Source: Dysosmobacter segnis
GTDB lineage: Bacteria > Bacillota > Clostridia > Oscillospirales > Oscillospiraceae
NCBI RefSeq assembly: GCF_014297285.1
Contig: NZ_JACOQI010000007.1
Span: forward strand, 62,001 to 126,000
Direction of reading: 5' to 3'
DNA: 64,000 nt
Below, piece after piece: positions 1-6,398 of the stretch (the first letter of the stretch is position 1; every line of letters starts with the position of its first letter). The position numbers and the translations under genes were made by a program. The notes under the pieces are model-generated. The model did not search any database. It was given only the letters and a program-made list of their open reading frames with translations, and had not been told where the DNA came from.

Positions 1-678
1 GGGGATCTGGTAAAAGCCGATGCGTTGGCGGACACAGCCCTGTACACCGCCGTGGAGACCTGGGCGGCGGCATACGGCTGCACGCTGACGGACGTTGAGC
101 GGAACGCACTTCCGGAACGGCACTACGCCTATCTGACGCCGGAGCAGGAGCGGCATCTGACGGAGGCCGGTGTGCAATATGCCAAATTATACGCCCTCTA
201 CGAGACCCCCGGCAGTGCCTTGGCCCCCACGGAAAGCGAGCTGACCCTTTTTGAACAGCAAACTGCTCCGCTGACGGCAGAACGGCTCCTGATCCCTTTC
301 GGCTCTGACCGGGAAGCCGCCCGGCAAAAGGCAGCGGAGCTGTTCGCGCATCTGAACGCCGCCGCGGATCCGGCAGCCGCCTATGATACGCTGCTGGCAG
401 AGACCGGAGGCGCATTATTGGAAGAAACGGATTGGACGCCCTCCCTTCAGGATGCGGCGGCCGCTCTGGAACCGGGACAGTTTTCCGGCATTATCGAGAC
501 CGAAAACGGTTTCGTCATCCTCCGGCGTCTGCCTGCGGACCGGGACGCTCTGCGGGAAGCCTACTTCGACAGCCTGCTGCAAAGTGCCGCTGATGCCAGC
601 GAGATTCAGGTCTCTTCCGCCTATGAAACCCTGCGTCCCGCCGCCTTCTGGACCGCACTGAAGCAGGCCTCCGGCTGA
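1..678 (+). CDS. Parvulin-type peptidyl-prolyl isomerase/foldase, C-terminal part
   Basis: The reading frame is open from the first base of the window, so the N-terminus, including any signal peptide or lipobox, lies outside. The visible part resembles the C-terminal half of PrsA/SurA-like foldases: a helical stretch rich in Ala, Glu and Gln, then a rotamase-like block with a Gly-Gly turn, the PGQFSGIIETENGFVIL segment that matches the LxxGxxSxxxxTxxGxHIx signature of PpiC domains, and a short helical tail. Members assist folding of exported proteins outside the membrane. The stop is followed by the AT-rich control region of the thiolase gene, so this gene probably ends its operon. The domain assignment rests on a weak parvulin core; the catalytic His residues are not obvious. 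Confidence 0.65.
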   Translation, partial: GDLVKADALADTALYTAVETWAAAYGCTLTDVERNALPERHYAYLTPEQERHLTEAGVQYAKLYALYETPGSALAPTESELTLFEQQTAPLTAERLLIPFGSDREAARQKAAELFAHLNAAADPAAAYDTLLAETGGALLEETDWTPSLQDAAAALEPGQFSGIIETENGFVILRRLPADRDALREAYFDSLLQSAADASEIQVSSAYETLRPAAFWTALKQASG

Positions 679-692
679 GGTCATTTTTTACA

Positions 693-853
693 TTGTTAAA
701 TTTTCGTCAATTTAGACGAAAGTCACAACAGTTTTGTCAAAGATTTAACAAAAATTCGTGAAATACAAGATTATCGTTGACGGGGGCCTCAAAAGCGCCT
801 ATAATTTCATTTGCAGAGGTGGAAAACGAGTGCGTTTGCCAAAAAATTAACAA
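693..853. promoter_or_regulatory. Three Rex-like operator palindromes upstream of thiolase
   Basis: Clostridial Rex, the NADH/NAD redox repressor, binds TTGTTAA-N4-TTAACAA. Three 18-bp matches with exactly this spacing lie here: TTGTTAA-ATTT-TCGTCAA at 693-710 (right half poor), TTGTCAA-AGAT-TTAACAA at 734-751 (one mismatch) and TTGCCAA-AAAA-TTAACAA at 836-853 (two mismatches). They bracket the promoter at 777-805. Thiolase genes are known Rex targets in clostridia, so redox control of this gene is a reasonable inference; binding is not shown. Confidence 0.6.
777..805 (+). promoter_or_regulatory. Sigma-A promoter of thiolase
   Basis: TTGACG at 777-782 and a perfect TATAAT at 800-805 are separated by 17 bp. 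This predicts a start near 812 and an untranslated leader of about 110 nt before the ATG at 925. A second TATAAT lies at 873-878, but its only upstream hexamer (TTAACA, 847-852) is 20 bp away. Confidence 0.8.
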
Positions 854-924
854 GCATCTCTGCCCCTGTTACTATAATCCTGACGGACTTTTCCGTCTAA
901 AAAAACACAAAACGGAGGATCAAC

Positions 925-2181
925 ATGAAAGAACTTTATGTCGTAAATTGCTGCCGTACCGCTATCGGCTCCTTTGGTGGCTCTCTGAAGAACACCCCCG
1001 CCGTGGACATGGGCGCTATCGTTGTCAAGGAAGCCCTGAAGCGCGCTAACGTCGCTCCCGAGAACGTGGACGAGCTGATGTTCGGCTGCATCCTCACTGC
1101 CGGCCAGGGCCAGAACCCCGCCCGTCAGGTCTCTGTGAAGGCTGGCATCCCCTATTCCGTTCCCGCTTACACCGTGGGCATGGTCTGCGGCTCCGGCATG
1201 AAGTCTGTCATCGAGGGCGCCCGTTCCATCCTGGCCGGTGACTCCGACATCGTGGTCTGCGGCGGCACCGAGAACATGAGCGCTGCTCCTTACACCCTGC
1301 CCGACGAGCGCTGGGGCGCCCGTATGAGCGACAAGAAGGTTGTCGACGAGATGATCAAGGACGGCCTGTGGGACGCTTTCAACAACTATCACATGGGCAC
1401 CACCGCTGAGAACATCAATGATATCTGGGGCATCACCCGCCGCGAGCAGGATGAGTTCGCCGCAGCTTCTCAGCAGAAGGCCTGCGCTGCCCGCGACTCC
1501 GGCCGTTTCGATGACGAGATCGTTCCCGTCCCCGTGAAGGTCAAGAAGGAGATCGTGGAGTTCAAGCGTGACGAGTATCCCAAGGAGGGTGTCACCGCTG
1601 ACAGCATCGCCAAGCTGCGCGGCGCTTTCCCCGTGGGCCCCGAGTCCCCCAATCCTCAGGTTGTGAACACCTTTGAGCCCACCGGCATTCAGGACGCCGA
1701 GGATAAGGGCACGCCCCGCGTGACCGCCGCCAACGCCTCCGGTATCAATGACGGTGCTGCCGCCATCGTGCTGGCCTCCGGCGAGGCTGTTGAGAAGTAC
1801 GGCCTGAAGCCCATGGTCAAGCTGATCGGCTGGGGCCAGGGCGGTGTTGATCCCAAGATCATGGGTGTCGGCCCCGTTGTGGCTTCCCGCGCTGCTATGG
1901 CTAAGGCTGGCGTGTCCATCGAGGACATCGATCTGGTCGAGGCTAACGAGGCTTTCGCTGCTCAGTCCATCGCTGTGGCCCGCGAGCTGCACTTTGACAT
2001 GAGCAAGGTCAACGTCAACGGCGGCGCCATCGCTCTGGGCCATCCCGTTGGTGCTTCCGGCGCTCGTATCATCGTCACCCTGATCCACGAGATGATGAAG
2101 CGTGAGGACGCTAAGAAGGGTCTGGCTACCCTCTGCATCGGCGGCGGCATGGGTACTGCTGTCGTGGTGGAGAAGGTCTAA
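925..2181 (+). CDS. thlA: Acetyl-CoA acetyltransferase (thiolase)
   Basis: Condenses two acetyl-CoA to acetoacetyl-CoA, the first step of clostridial butyrate formation, in the cytoplasm. The catalytic residues are clear: Cys88 in VCGSGM, the NEAF block, His373 in GHPVGASG and Cys404 in CIGGGMG. GGAGG sits six bases before the ATG. At 418 residues it is about 25 longer than the usual 390-395. The extra residues lie between the LRGAF block and [13 protein letters not shown], where typical thiolases have a short linker. The gene stands alone behind its own promoter and ends in a terminator. The Rex-like sites upstream suggest it responds to NADH. The enzyme class is secure; the symbol is by analogy with clostridial ThlA. 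Confidence 0.95.
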   Translation: MKELYVVNCCRTAIGSFGGSLKNTPAVDMGAIVVKEALKRANVAPENVDELMFGCILTAGQGQNPARQVSVKAGIPYSVPAYTVGMVCGSGMKSVIEGARSILAGDSDIVVCGGTENMSAAPYTLPDERWGARMSDKKVVDEMIKDGLWDAFNNYHMGTTAENINDIWGITRREQDEFAAASQQKACAARDSGRFDDEIVPVPVKVKKEIVEFKRDEYPKEGVTADSIAKLRGAFPVGPESPNPQVVNTFEPTGIQDAEDKGTPRVTAANASGINDGAAAIVLASGEAVEKYGLKPMVKLIGWGQGGVDPKIMGVGPVVASRAAMAKAGVSIEDIDLVEANEAFAAQSIAVARELHFDMSKVNVNGGAIALGHPVGASGARIIVTLIHEMMKREDAKKGLATLCIGGGMGTAVVVEKV

Positions 2182-2199
2182 GCTACATTCTGTATCCCA

Positions 2200-2234
2200 A
2201 ACCGGGGCCGCGCAAAGCGGCCTCGGTTTTTTTG
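2200..2234 (+). terminator. Intrinsic terminator after thiolase
   Basis: The stem ACCGGGGCCGC / GCGGCCTCGGT (one G-U pair) with a GCAAA loop is followed directly by seven T residues. Confidence 0.9.
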
Positions 2235-2255
2235 CGCTGCTCCGCCTCCTTTCTC

Positions 2256-2300
2256 TTGCATGATCTCCATTCCTTTGTTATAATTAGGAATCATTACTAC
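2256..2300 (+). promoter_or_regulatory. Promoter and possible auto-operator of perR-like gene
   Basis: TTGCAT (2256-2261) and TATAAT (2279-2284) are 17 bp apart. The TAATTAGGAATCATTA stretch just downstream is an imperfect palindrome resembling AT-rich Fur/PerR boxes, so self-repression is possible. Confidence 0.6.
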
Positions 2301-2313
2301 AAGGAAGAGGTGA

Positions 2314-2721
2314 GTGAGCTTGAAGCAGCAGCGCAACACCCGTCAGCGGCAGTTGGTGCTGGACGTGGTCCGGGGCCGCCGGGATCATCCCACTGCGGAG
2401 CAGATCTACCAGAGCGTCCGGGAGCAGGATGCCCATGTCAGCCGCGGAACCGTCTATCGAAATCTGAACCTGCTGTGCGACAACCGGGAGATCTATCGGG
2501 TAGTCATGTCCAACAGCGACCGCTTTGACCTCCGGACCGATCCTCACTATCATATGCACTGTCTGGTCTGTGACAGCGTGGTGGATGTTCCCTACACCTA
2601 TGACCGCGCCTATGACGAAACGCTGGAACAGGAAACCGGCTACCGTGTCCTGTGTCACCACATGGTGGTAGAGGGCGTTTGCCCTGACTGCCAGCGTTCC
2701 GAAACGGGCTCTGTGCAATAA
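2314..2721 (+). CDS. perR: Fur-family transcriptional regulator, PerR-like
   Basis: Metal-dependent repressor with an N-terminal winged helix (QRQLVLDVVRGRRDHPTAEQIY, then SRGTVYRNLNLL as recognition helix) and a C-terminal dimerisation domain. Two CxxC pairs (C83/C86 and C123/C126) form the structural zinc site. H25, D72 in the RFD motif, H78, H80 and D91 match the regulatory metal ligands of PerR, where Asp rather than Glu at the last position favours peroxide sensing. The start is uncertain: GTG at 2314 is only three bases from the AAGGAAGAGG ribosome site, whereas TTG at 2320 has better spacing and would remove two residues. It is monocistronic, between two terminators. PerR rather than Fur or Zur is an inference from ligand positions. 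Confidence 0.85.
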   Translation: MSLKQQRNTRQRQLVLDVVRGRRDHPTAEQIYQSVREQDAHVSRGTVYRNLNLLCDNREIYRVVMSNSDRFDLRTDPHYHMHCLVCDSVVDVPYTYDRAYDETLEQETGYRVLCHHMVVEGVCPDCQRSETGSVQ

Positions 2722-2744
2722 TTTCTCTACTCGCTAAAATCCAC

Positions 2745-2778
2745 CGGGTCACGGAGTACTTTCCGTGACCCGCTTTTT
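2745..2778 (+). terminator. Intrinsic terminator after perR-like gene
   Basis: An 11-bp perfect stem CGGGTCACGGA / TCCGTGACCCG is followed by CTTTTT. Confidence 0.9.
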
Positions 2779-2826
2779 CGTTGGACGCCGCTATTCGGGA
2801 TACAGGCCAGTTCGCTGGCAGTGCAT

Positions 2827-2916
2827 AAAAAAGAGCCGCCCCAAGGGGCGGCCCAAACGGGTGGGATATTGGAAAGCTTCCTCGATTATGGTAGCACGAA
2901 CTGACTCTATTGTAAA
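2827..2916 (-). ncRNA. Candidate short ncRNA with own promoter and terminator
   Basis: On the minus strand TTTACA (2916-2911), a 17-bp spacer and TGC-TACCAT (extended -10, 2893-2888) are followed about 50 nt later by a strong hairpin GCCGCCCC-TT-GGGGCGGC (2852-2835) and TTTTTT (2832-2827). No minus-strand gene lies upstream that needs this terminator. The predicted RNA is about 55 nt and has no convincing ORF. It could instead be a relic terminator of a lost gene. Confidence 0.35.
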
Positions 2917-2987
2917 TGGGAGCTTTTGTCGAATGCTGCCCCCTTTCGTCGCTTTAAAATTTTTTGTGAATTTTATACATTTGCATC

Positions 2988-3016
2988 TGGTAAAACGCAG
3001 AGGAATGTGATATGAT
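2988..3016 (+). promoter_or_regulatory. Extended -10 promoter of hpf
   Basis: TGATATGAT (3008-3016) is an extended -10 with a weak -35, TGGTAA (2988-2993), 17 bp upstream. The 5' leader to the ATG at 3066 is about 45 nt. The stretch 2780-2987 holds only the candidate ncRNA. Confidence 0.5.
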
Positions 3017-3065
3017 TTGACCATAGAGAGGGCCCCATCCCTCTTCCACGAAAGGAGCGAGCATT

Positions 3066-3611
3066 ATGAAGTATACTTACGCATGCAAGAAAGTTCCCCT
3101 GAATGACTCCATTAAGGATTACGCCGAAAAGCGCGTGGAAAAGCTGGAAAAGTATTTCCACCGGGAAGATGCGTCCGCCTTCGTGACATTTACTGTGGAA
3201 AAAGACAAGCTGTGCACCGTGGAGATCACCATCCGGGATGGTTCCACTCTCCTCCGGGCGCAGACCACAGAACCGGATGGGGATATGCGCGGTGCCATTG
3301 ACGCCGCCGTCAGCTATATTGAGCGGCAGATTCTGAAAAACAAGACCCGGCTGGCCAAGCGCCTGCGGTCCGATGCCTTCCCCGCCGTTCCCATGGATGA
3401 CTTCTCCGTGGCGGAGGAATCGGAGTTCCACATCGTCCGGACCAAGCGCTTCTCCGTGAAGCCCATGAGTCCGGAAGAGGCTATTTTGCAGATGAACCTG
3501 CTGGATCACGATTTCTATGTGTTCCGCAACAGCGATGATGACAGTATCTCCATTGTCTACCACCGCAAGAACGGCGGCTACGGTCTGATCGTCACCGACG
3601 AGGAAGAATAA
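3066..3611 (+). CDS. hpf: Ribosome hibernation promoting factor, long form
   Basis: Dimerises 70S ribosomes into inactive 100S particles in stationary phase. The 181 residues show the two parts of the long form: an N-terminal S30AE domain (about 1-95, with the helix IKDYAEKRVEKLEKYF) and a C-terminal dimerisation domain (about 125-180, with KPMSPEEAILQMNLLDHDFYVF and VVYHRKNGGYGLI-like residues). AAGGAGCGAGCATT gives a good ribosome site. It is monocistronic and ends directly before the first repeat-associated terminator. Confidence 0.95.
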   Translation: MKYTYACKKVPLNDSIKDYAEKRVEKLEKYFHREDASAFVTFTVEKDKLCTVEITIRDGSTLLRAQTTEPDGDMRGAIDAAVSYIERQILKNKTRLAKRLRSDAFPAVPMDDFSVAEESEFHIVRTKRFSVKPMSPEEAILQMNLLDHDFYVFRNSDDDSISIVYHRKNGGYGLIVTDEEE

Positions 3612-3616
3612 AATAC

Positions 3617-3643
3617 AAACAGGGCGCCTCTGGCGCCCTGTTT
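3617..3643 (+). terminator. Upstream terminator hairpin flanking repeat copy 1
   Basis: Perfect 12-bp stem AAACAGGGCGCC / GGCGCCCTGTTT with loop TCT. The T-tract is only three bases because the repeat core begins at once. The same 12-bp arms recur at 3806-3833. Confidence 0.85.
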
Positions 3644-3805
3644 CAGCGTGCCGAAAAAGTCTTTTCGCCCCGCTGAACAAGTTTTCAGAACTTTTATAAA
3701 GTTCTGAAAACTTAGGATTTCAAATGCGCAGAACACTCTTCTTGGGTTTCCTGCACACACTCTTCCTCACCGTTGCGGAATGTTTACCATCCTGCCAACA
3801 GCCTC
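3644..3805. repeat. Terminator-associated structured repeat, copy 1
   Basis: One of four alignable ~160-nt copies in this window. It starts with CAGCG, which pairs with CGCTG at 3670-3674 around an inner GAAAA/TTTTC stem. A perfect inverted repeat GTTTTCAGAACTTT / AAAGTTCTGAAAAC (3681-3711) follows, then a TGCGCAG...CTGCACA hairpin. The minus strand reads as a short ORF beginning MCAGNPRR, but indels destroy this frame in copies 2 and 4, so the conserved feature is structure. It lies between convergent hpf and gap. Confidence 0.85.
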
Positions 3806-3835
3806 AAACAGGGCGCCAAAAGGCGCCCTGTTTTT
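3806..3835. terminator. Downstream terminator hairpin flanking repeat copy 1
   Basis: Stem AAACAGGGCGCC / GGCGCCCTGTTT is identical to 3617-3643 but has loop AAAA. It is followed by TTTTT on the plus strand, and can also terminate gap from the minus strand. Confidence 0.8.
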
Positions 3836-3910
3836 CATGTTTACAAGATGCCTGTGAGCCGTTTTGAAACACAGCGGACACGGAATTCAGTCCCGCTTCA
3901 TAGAATAACC

Positions 3911-4933
3911 TTACTGGTGCTCCACCTCATACATATGGGCCATGAGGTCCAGCAGCTTGCTGGTGTAGCCCCATTCGTTGTCATACCATGCGATGAGCTT
4001 CACAAAATCGTCATCCAGCATGATACCGGCAGTCTCGTCAAAGATGCAGGTCTCGGAAAAGCCCGTCAGGTCGGATGAGACCACCTGATCCGTGGTGCAG
4101 GTGATGATGCCCTTCATGCTGTTCTTGGCCGCGTTCCGCATGGCCACGCACACATCGTGGTAGCTGGCGGGATGGATGAGCCGGGCGGTGAGGTCCACCA
4201 CAGACACATCGTTGGTGGGCACACGGAAGCTCATGCCGGTCATTTTGCCCTTCAGTTCCGGGATCACCTGACCAACAGCCTTGGCAGCACCGGTGCTGGA
4301 GGGGATAATGTTGCCCAGCACGCTGCGGCCCGTCCGCCAGTCCCGGCCTGCACGGGAGTCCACGGCCTTCTGCTTGGCGGTGGCGGAGTGGATGGTGGAC
4401 ATAAGGGCCTGCCGGATACCGAAGGTATCGTTGATGACCTTGGTCATGGGGGCCAGACAGTTGGTGGTGCAGGAGGCGTTGGACACCACGTTCATATCCG
4501 GGGTGTACTTCAGATGGTTGACGCCCATGACGAAGGTGGGCATGATGTCATCCTTGGAAGGGGCTGAGATGATGACCTTTTTCGCGCCGTTTTGCAGATG
4601 GGCGCTGGCCTTTTCCACGGTGTTGAACACGCCGGTGGATTCGATGATATACTCCGCACCGCAGTCATCCCAGGGGATCTGGGAAGCATCGCTCTCGCTG
4701 TAGACCCGGATCTTCTTGCCGTTGATGATCAGGTGCCGGTCATCGTGCTCCACCGTATCCCGGAAAGTACGGAACACGGAGTCGTATTTCACCTGATAGA
4801 CCATGTAATCCAGATCCGCATTCCGCAGGTTGATGCCGCAGATCTGATAACTGCTGCTGCCACGCTCCACCATGATCCGCAGAGCTACGCGGCCAATGCG
4901 GCCGAAGCCGTTAATGCCTACCTTGATCGCCAT
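3911..4933 (-). CDS. gap: Glyceraldehyde-3-phosphate dehydrogenase, type I
   Basis: Glycolytic enzyme that oxidises glyceraldehyde-3-phosphate with phosphate and NAD(P). The Rossmann start (VGINGFGRIGR), catalytic Cys155 in SNASCTTNCLAP, His182, and the C-terminal WYDNEWGY are all present, and the length (340) is normal. In canonical NAD-dependent enzymes the second beta strand ends in IND with an Asp binding the adenosine ribose. Here the strand reads GINLRNAD, with Leu in that place, so cofactor preference cannot be assumed. A GGAGG ribosome site precedes the ATG. The gene is monocistronic and converges on hpf. Confidence 0.95.
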   Translation of the reverse strand: MAIKVGINGFGRIGRVALRIMVERGSSSYQICGINLRNADLDYMVYQVKYDSVFRTFRDTVEHDDRHLIINGKKIRVYSESDASQIPWDDCGAEYIIESTGVFNTVEKASAHLQNGAKKVIISAPSKDDIMPTFVMGVNHLKYTPDMNVVSNASCTTNCLAPMTKVINDTFGIRQALMSTIHSATAKQKAVDSRAGRDWRTGRSVLGNIIPSSTGAAKAVGQVIPELKGKMTGMSFRVPTNDVSVVDLTARLIHPASYHDVCVAMRNAAKNSMKGIITCTTDQVVSSDLTGFSETCIFDETAGIMLDDDFVKLIAWYDNEWGYTSKLLDLMAHMYEVEHQ

Positions 4934-4975
4934 AACAGATCCCTCCTGCCCTTTGGGCGTTGATTTGTTGCTTTC

Positions 4976-5004
4976 ATTATAGGCACATTTTCTAAAAGGC
5001 GAAA
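4976..5004 (-). promoter_or_regulatory. Promoter of gap
   Basis: A perfect minus-strand TATAAT (4981-4976) with only a weak -35 (TTTCGC, 5004-4999) at 17 bp, giving a leader of about 35 nt. Absence of a good -35 may indicate activation. Confidence 0.55.
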
Positions 5005-5062
5005 TGGACGATCTGTAAAATTAAATCTGCCTTTTCCAACGGCTCTTAGCCCCTTTGCATAG

Positions 5063-5086
5063 CACATCGTTTACCACATCGTTTAC
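5063..5086. repeat. Tandem 12-bp direct repeat between gap and kinase-like gene
   Basis: CACATCGTTTAC occurs twice head to tail (5063-5074, 5075-5086), upstream of both divergent genes. A one-turn-spaced operator is possible; no regulator is assigned. Confidence 0.5.
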
Positions 5087-5126
5087 TTGTGAAAAGTTAA
5101 ATTATTTCAAATTTCCGACAAAATTC

Positions 5127-5155
5127 TTGTTTTCTTCCTGAATTTTTGATATGCT
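5127..5155 (+). promoter_or_regulatory. Promoter of kinase-like gene
   Basis: TTGTTT (5127-5132), a 17-bp spacer and TATGCT (5150-5155) preceded by TGA as an extended -10. Leader about 90 nt. Confidence 0.55.
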
Positions 5156-5253
5156 GATTGATACCATCCCGCATTGGGAAATGTTTTCCTGGTGTAATTT
5201 TCACTCTGCGGCTTATGATAGTTTTGATGCAAAACAGAAAGTGAGGCACTGTT

Positions 5254-6060
5254 ATGGAGCAGCACGAGACCGAGGCAGCTCTGCTGCCGAACATTGCCAA
5301 CCAGATGCGCAGCCTGCTCAGCAATCTGTACCTGGCGGCTTCTCAGGTCATTCCTCCGGAGCAGCGGGAGCAGGACCCAGCCTTGGACGCCAAGGCCGCC
5401 ATTTTGGAGCAAAGTTTTTTCCGGCTGCTGCGGCTGGTCAACAGTATGTCCGCCGCAGAGTATCTGTCAGACAGCCAAACGCTGTCTCTGCGGGACGCCG
5501 ATCTGGTAAAGCTGGTCTCTGAGGTCTGCGAGTCCTCTGCGGATCTGGCAGAACAGTTGGGGATTCAGTTGAAATTTGTCTGCGCCATGGATCGGCGGGT
5601 CTGCGCCATTCATCCTGCCGCCGTGGAGCAGATGCTTTATCACCTGCTTTCCAACGCGCTGAAATTTACACCTGCCGGCGGCACCGTCACGGTGGAACTG
5701 AAAAAAAGCGGTGAAACTTTGCGGCTGACCGTCAGTGACACCGGCTGCGGCATCCCGCCGGAGCGGATGGCCCATCTGTTCGACGGCTGTTTCCAGCCGG
5801 GCCATCCCACTCCTGCGCCCTATGGCTTGGGTCTGGGCCTTCCTCTGTGCCGGGCCATCGCGGAAAAGCACGGTGGGAGCATCACCGTGGAGTCCGCCCC
5901 CGGCAAGGGCAGCCGCTTTATGGTCACTCTGCCGGACCGGCAGTTGGGCAGCCAGCTTTCCGACATCCCCTCCGTCTACAATGGCGGCTTCAGCCGTCCG
6001 CTGCTGGGACTGGCGGATGCGCTTCCCTCCGATGCGTTTGCCGTGCGGAATCTGGAATAG
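5254..6060 (+). CDS. Histidine-kinase-like ATPase lacking the phosphoacceptor His
   Basis: The C-terminal two-thirds form a clear GHKL ATPase domain: N box HLLSNALKFTP, G1 box DTGCGIP and G2 box YGLGLGLPL, ending in GGSITVESAPGKGSRFMVTLP. The N-terminal helices occupy the place of a dimerisation/phosphotransfer domain, but where HisKA proteins read SHELRTPL this one reads ANQMRSLL, so Asn16 replaces the usual His. There is no membrane segment and no sensor domain, and no response regulator is adjacent. It may be a regulatory pseudokinase, or phosphorylate elsewhere. The last 40 residues are unassigned. Confidence 0.7.
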   Translation: MEQHETEAALLPNIANQMRSLLSNLYLAASQVIPPEQREQDPALDAKAAILEQSFFRLLRLVNSMSAAEYLSDSQTLSLRDADLVKLVSEVCESSADLAEQLGIQLKFVCAMDRRVCAIHPAAVEQMLYHLLSNALKFTPAGGTVTVELKKSGETLRLTVSDTGCGIPPERMAHLFDGCFQPGHPTPAPYGLGLGLPLCRAIAEKHGGSITVESAPGKGSRFMVTLPDRQLGSQLSDIPSVYNGGFSRPLLGLADALPSDAFAVRNLE

Positions 6061-6066
6061 TAGGCG

Positions 6067-6120
6067 AACGAAAATCTTACCGTTTTATCGTAACCTCAGA
6101 AAAGCGGCGCAAAGCCGCTT
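6067..6120. repeat. 54-bp direct duplication, left copy (flanks repeat copy 2)
   Basis: Starts AACGAAAATCTTACC and ends in the hairpin GCGGC-GCAAA-GCCGC followed by TT. An identical 54-bp copy lies at 6251-6304, exactly 184 bp downstream. Its first half corresponds to the 3' tail of the other repeat copies, and its second half is a terminator hairpin. Confidence 0.9.
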
Positions 6121-6250
6121 CAGCGTGCCGAAAAATTCTTTTCGCCCCGCTGACCTTATTTTCAGAACTTTTGTAAAGTTCTGAAAATGTTTGATTTCAA
6201 TGGCGCAGGACACCCCTCTTGGGTTTCCCGCGCACACTCTTCCTTACCGT
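6121..6250. repeat. Terminator-associated structured repeat, copy 2
   Basis: Core beginning CAGCGTGCCGAAAA directly after a terminator hairpin. The central inverted repeat here is ATTTTCAGAACTTT / AAAGTTCTGAAAAT (6158-6188). The outermost G-C pair of copies 1, 3 and 4 has become A-T on both arms, a compensatory change. The GCGCAGGA...TCCCGCGC hairpin follows. Unlike copies 1 and 4 it lies between two genes transcribed in the same direction. Confidence 0.85.
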
Positions 6251-6314
6251 AACGAAAATCTTACCGTTTTATCGTAACCTCAGAAAAGCGGCGCAAAGCC
6301 GCTTTTCTTTTTCT
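6251..6314 (+). terminator. 54-bp duplication, right copy, with complete terminator
   Basis: The same 54 bp as 6067-6120, now with the full T-tract after the hairpin (GCGGC-GCAAA-GCCGC then TTTTCTTTTTC). Confidence 0.85.
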
Positions 6315-6398
6315 ACACGATAGCTCTTTTAATACCATTTGGCATATCTATTCGACATAATACGATCTGGAATGTGCATTGACGCATAGGAGGCTTCT

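Noticed and set aside
3578..3760. Minus-strand ORF starting MCAGNPRR inside repeat copy 1, with a similar one in copy 3 (7600-7857)
   Set aside because: The frame is broken by indels in copies 2 and 4 while the hairpins are kept, there is no ribosome site, and the ORFs run on into unrelated flanking sequence.
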